Of a stretch of 64,000 nucleotides of DNA, positions 61,672 through 64,000 are shown piece by piece. The stretch comes from Vigna angularis (taxonomy: Eukaryota > Streptophyta > Magnoliopsida > Fabales > Fabaceae). Numbering within the stretch: the stretch's first letter is position 1; the number at the start of each line of letters is the position of its first letter. The DNA lies in NCBI RefSeq assembly GCF_016808095.1, contig NC_068972.1:8178001-8242000 (forward strand). The letters run 5' to 3'. The notes below the pieces were generated by a model. The model did not search any database. It was not told the origin of the DNA and saw only the letters and a list, made by a program, of their open reading frames with translations. Both the position numbers and the translations under genes were made by a program.

Positions 61672-64000
61672 TTTCCATATCAAGTATTATCAAATATTTT
61701 TAAAAAATTATAAATTTATAAATTTCGAATTAAAATATGAAATAATAATTAGATAAAATGAAATAATTATAAAATACTACACATTAATAACATTTTATGA
61801 CAATCAAAATATTGTTAATTATGCAACTATTAATAAAAGAAAGTCGATGAAGTTAAAAAATAATTTTGAAAAATTATAAAAAAAATATTCAAGTTTAAAA
61901 ATACTTCAAATATGTTTTTTTAAAACTCAAATAAAATATATATTTTTTATACACTAATAAAGAAATCAACGTTTACCTATCTCATTAATATATTATCTGA
62001 GTATTCTCTATATGATTTTTATTATGCAATGAATATTATATCTCAAAAGTTAATTTAAATTAACTCTTTACATTATGAAATTTTGAGGTTCTATTTAAAC
62101 AAATGATTTTTAAAACTATATATCAAAATATAATTTTTCCTCGAGTTTGTTTCAATTAATCATTTTAAAGATATTGTTTAGAGATATTGGATTGTTTTGA
62201 TCCAAAACAAATTTAGAAAATGTTTTCAATTGAAAATCAAGATGTGTTCTAGTGAAAAGAAAAATGTAACAATACGCCCATCTTAATATGCCATTTTATT
62301 TTGTTACAAGAACAAACAAATATCTATGCATTGAATGAGTATGAGATAATTCAAAAAAATTAAAATAAAATGTACATAGCCTAATTAAACATTTATAGGA
62401 TAAATAGTTAATTATAAACAATTACCGAATACCTGTTTATTTATAAGCACCTATATGAGTTGTATTTGACGGAAAAATAAGGCTAAATTGTTTGAGTTAT
62501 GGGCCATTTTTATAGTGTCTTAAAGTGGCTATTAAAATAGGTTGAGAATAGCATTTGAAAGAGTTATTGAAAATAACTTTAGAATCTGTCAGAGTTATTT
62601 TTTATTTTAAATTTATCGTAATAAGGTTTCTACGATGATTTATAAAAGTAGTAAATAATTATATTTTGATTATAAAAAACTTGGTAGTTTTAGCTGAGTC
62701 TGAAGCATTAGCATTTTTTATTATATTTATGAATTTGGCAGAACTCAATGCTATTCTTAAACTTTAATCTACAGTGCTTGGGTTCTTTTATTGCTCAATA
62801 TTAATAGGTAAGCAATCAGCTCTATATATTGTAACTGTCTTCTTTTCATATAATTATACCTTACAATAACTATGTTAAAATTTAATATCAGCAGCGTTCA
62901 ATTAGATACATAATTTTTTATCGAAAATTTTAAGATAATATTTAATGAATTTTTAACTTTATATTATGTTTCACCTTCTCATTTCTATTTAACGTGAAAC
63001 TTAAACTCATATATAAAATTTTAACAATATTTCTCTAGACTGAGATTTAAAAAAATAACGTGAATTCCTTATAAAATTAAACTCAAATCTAATTGATGTT
63101 TTTCATTGACGTTGTCTACGTAAACCTCCTTCTCCGTTCAAATAAGATGTGATACATGGTTAATCAGCTATCTAACTTCGTTGCAACCCTTAATTTATTG
63201 TTTGTGAACTCTTCTCCTGTTCAGATGTACTTGCACTGTGCGTGAGGGTAATGATTATACGCATGTGAAAGCTTAATCGCTTAATCAATGAATCCTTGTT
63301 TGTTTGCATTTCCTAAGTTGGCCAACCGCAATTTATAGGATCGATTCCTTAGGCAACGATGCTTTCAGGGGTTTCCCAGTTTTTTTAACTATATAAAGAA
63401 CTACAAACCATTTTGGAAAACTTCTTTTATGGAAAAACTGCCATATTATTTAAAAGAATCTGTTTGAATAACTAGTTCAAACAAGTTTTGAAACTTCTAA
63501 ATCAATGATATTCATGTACCTCTTGGGTGGTTGTCAATGGCTATGTATGAAAATAAACAAATATTAGCACCCATCAGTCAAGACTAAAGTAGCATGTAAG
63601 CCCTGACAAGGAAAAATCTGAAACCATTTGGGATTTTACAAACTGACAAAAAATAATTGAGAAATAGTTTTTCTTTGTTGTGTTTTTCATTGATGCTTAA
63701 GAAATTTCCTTGAAATTTCAGCAAGCTTTCTCACAAAAAAGTATCGAACATGTTGCTTTAATACGTTGGAATATCAGTAGTTATATTTTTCAGAAAATTT
63801 AACGTGTTTGTTTAAGACAACTGAGAGCTTAACCAGCTGAAAGTTTAACCGTGCATTTGGATTGTCCTTTGTTTTGTACGGAAAACCAAACCAAACGTAG
63901 GCTCATTGTTTCAGCAGGTGGAGCCAAACACTTTTTAGAATCCAAGGATCCAAAACTGAGTTCAAAGAGCCAGGTTGAGAAAAATGAAAAAAAAAAAAAT
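61332..64000. other. Spacer to the right edge
   Basis: No gene supported. TACTTCCTCCTCGTTC at about 61488 resembles the end of a Stowaway-type mariner MITE, but I did not find a matching right end. An (AT)n tract lies at 61601-61668. From about 63.1 kb the composition becomes more balanced (for example 63.8-63.97 kb), possibly the flank of a gene or repeat beyond the window. Confidence 0.5.
61601..61668. repeat. (AT)n microsatellite
   Basis: An AT run of about 68 bp, preceded by a short (AC)n run. Confidence 0.95.

Noticed and set aside
61502..61693. 63-residue Ile/Tyr-repeat frame
   Set aside because: Translation of the AT microsatellite.
1..64000. tRNA genes, rRNA operons, CRISPR arrays, operons
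   Set aside because: I looked for tRNA box patterns and regular spaced repeats and saw none convincing; the tandem repeats present lack unique spacers. A covariance-model scan would be needed to exclude a tRNA.

Overview
The window looks like nuclear DNA of a flowering plant. Genes are widely spaced and split by GT-AG introns, the spacers are very AT-rich with many (TA)n and (ATT)n tracts, and the gene families are plant ones. The protein relatives I recognise and the style of the repeat debris suggest a legume, but I cannot name a species from the sequence alone.

Layout. 1-9.4 kb: AT-rich spacer with one old long-inverted-repeat element (about 7496-8478) and one probable LTR fragment. 10.98-19.84 kb (+): a 12-coding-exon PIKfyve/Fab1-type lipid kinase of 1586 aa, closest in style to FAB1D, with a 1.2 kb intron in its 5' UTR. 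20.20-23.38 kb: a hAT-type element with a near-perfect 8-bp target duplication. Inside it sits a Mutator-like element (21239-22587) with a perfect 9-bp target duplication, which carries pieces of two unrelated host genes (an LRK10L receptor kinase and a dirigent protein) fused in one reading frame. 25.59-28.56 kb (-): a three-exon exostosin-family glycosyltransferase. 29.66-32.23 kb (-): a receptor-like protein of the EIX/Cf type broken by a frameshifting deletion. 34.21-34.58 kb (-): TRM112. 38.78-41.43 kb (-): an intact paralogue of the broken receptor. 41.5-48.8 kb: spacer with a degenerate ~92-bp tandem repeat. 48.97-53.19 kb (+): an eight-exon tyrosine phosphatase, PTP1. 54.85-55.85 kb (+): a four-exon oil-body-associated protein whose upstream region contains three 51-bp tandem repeats carrying RY-type (TGCATG) and ACGT cores. 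60.59-61.33 kb (+): a two-exon gene for a 71-aa secreted, proline-rich peptide precursor. 61.4-64 kb: spacer.

Most genes are independent housekeeping or signalling genes; there is no operon-like logic. The two receptor-like proteins are tandem duplicates in the same orientation on either side of TRM112 and share sequence past their stop codons. The most unusual items are the nested chimeric Pack-MULE, the small secreted peptide gene, and the repeat-built upstream region of the oil-body gene. All exon boundaries were derived by hand from reading frame, GT-AG sites and family conservation; no alignment or transcript data were available.
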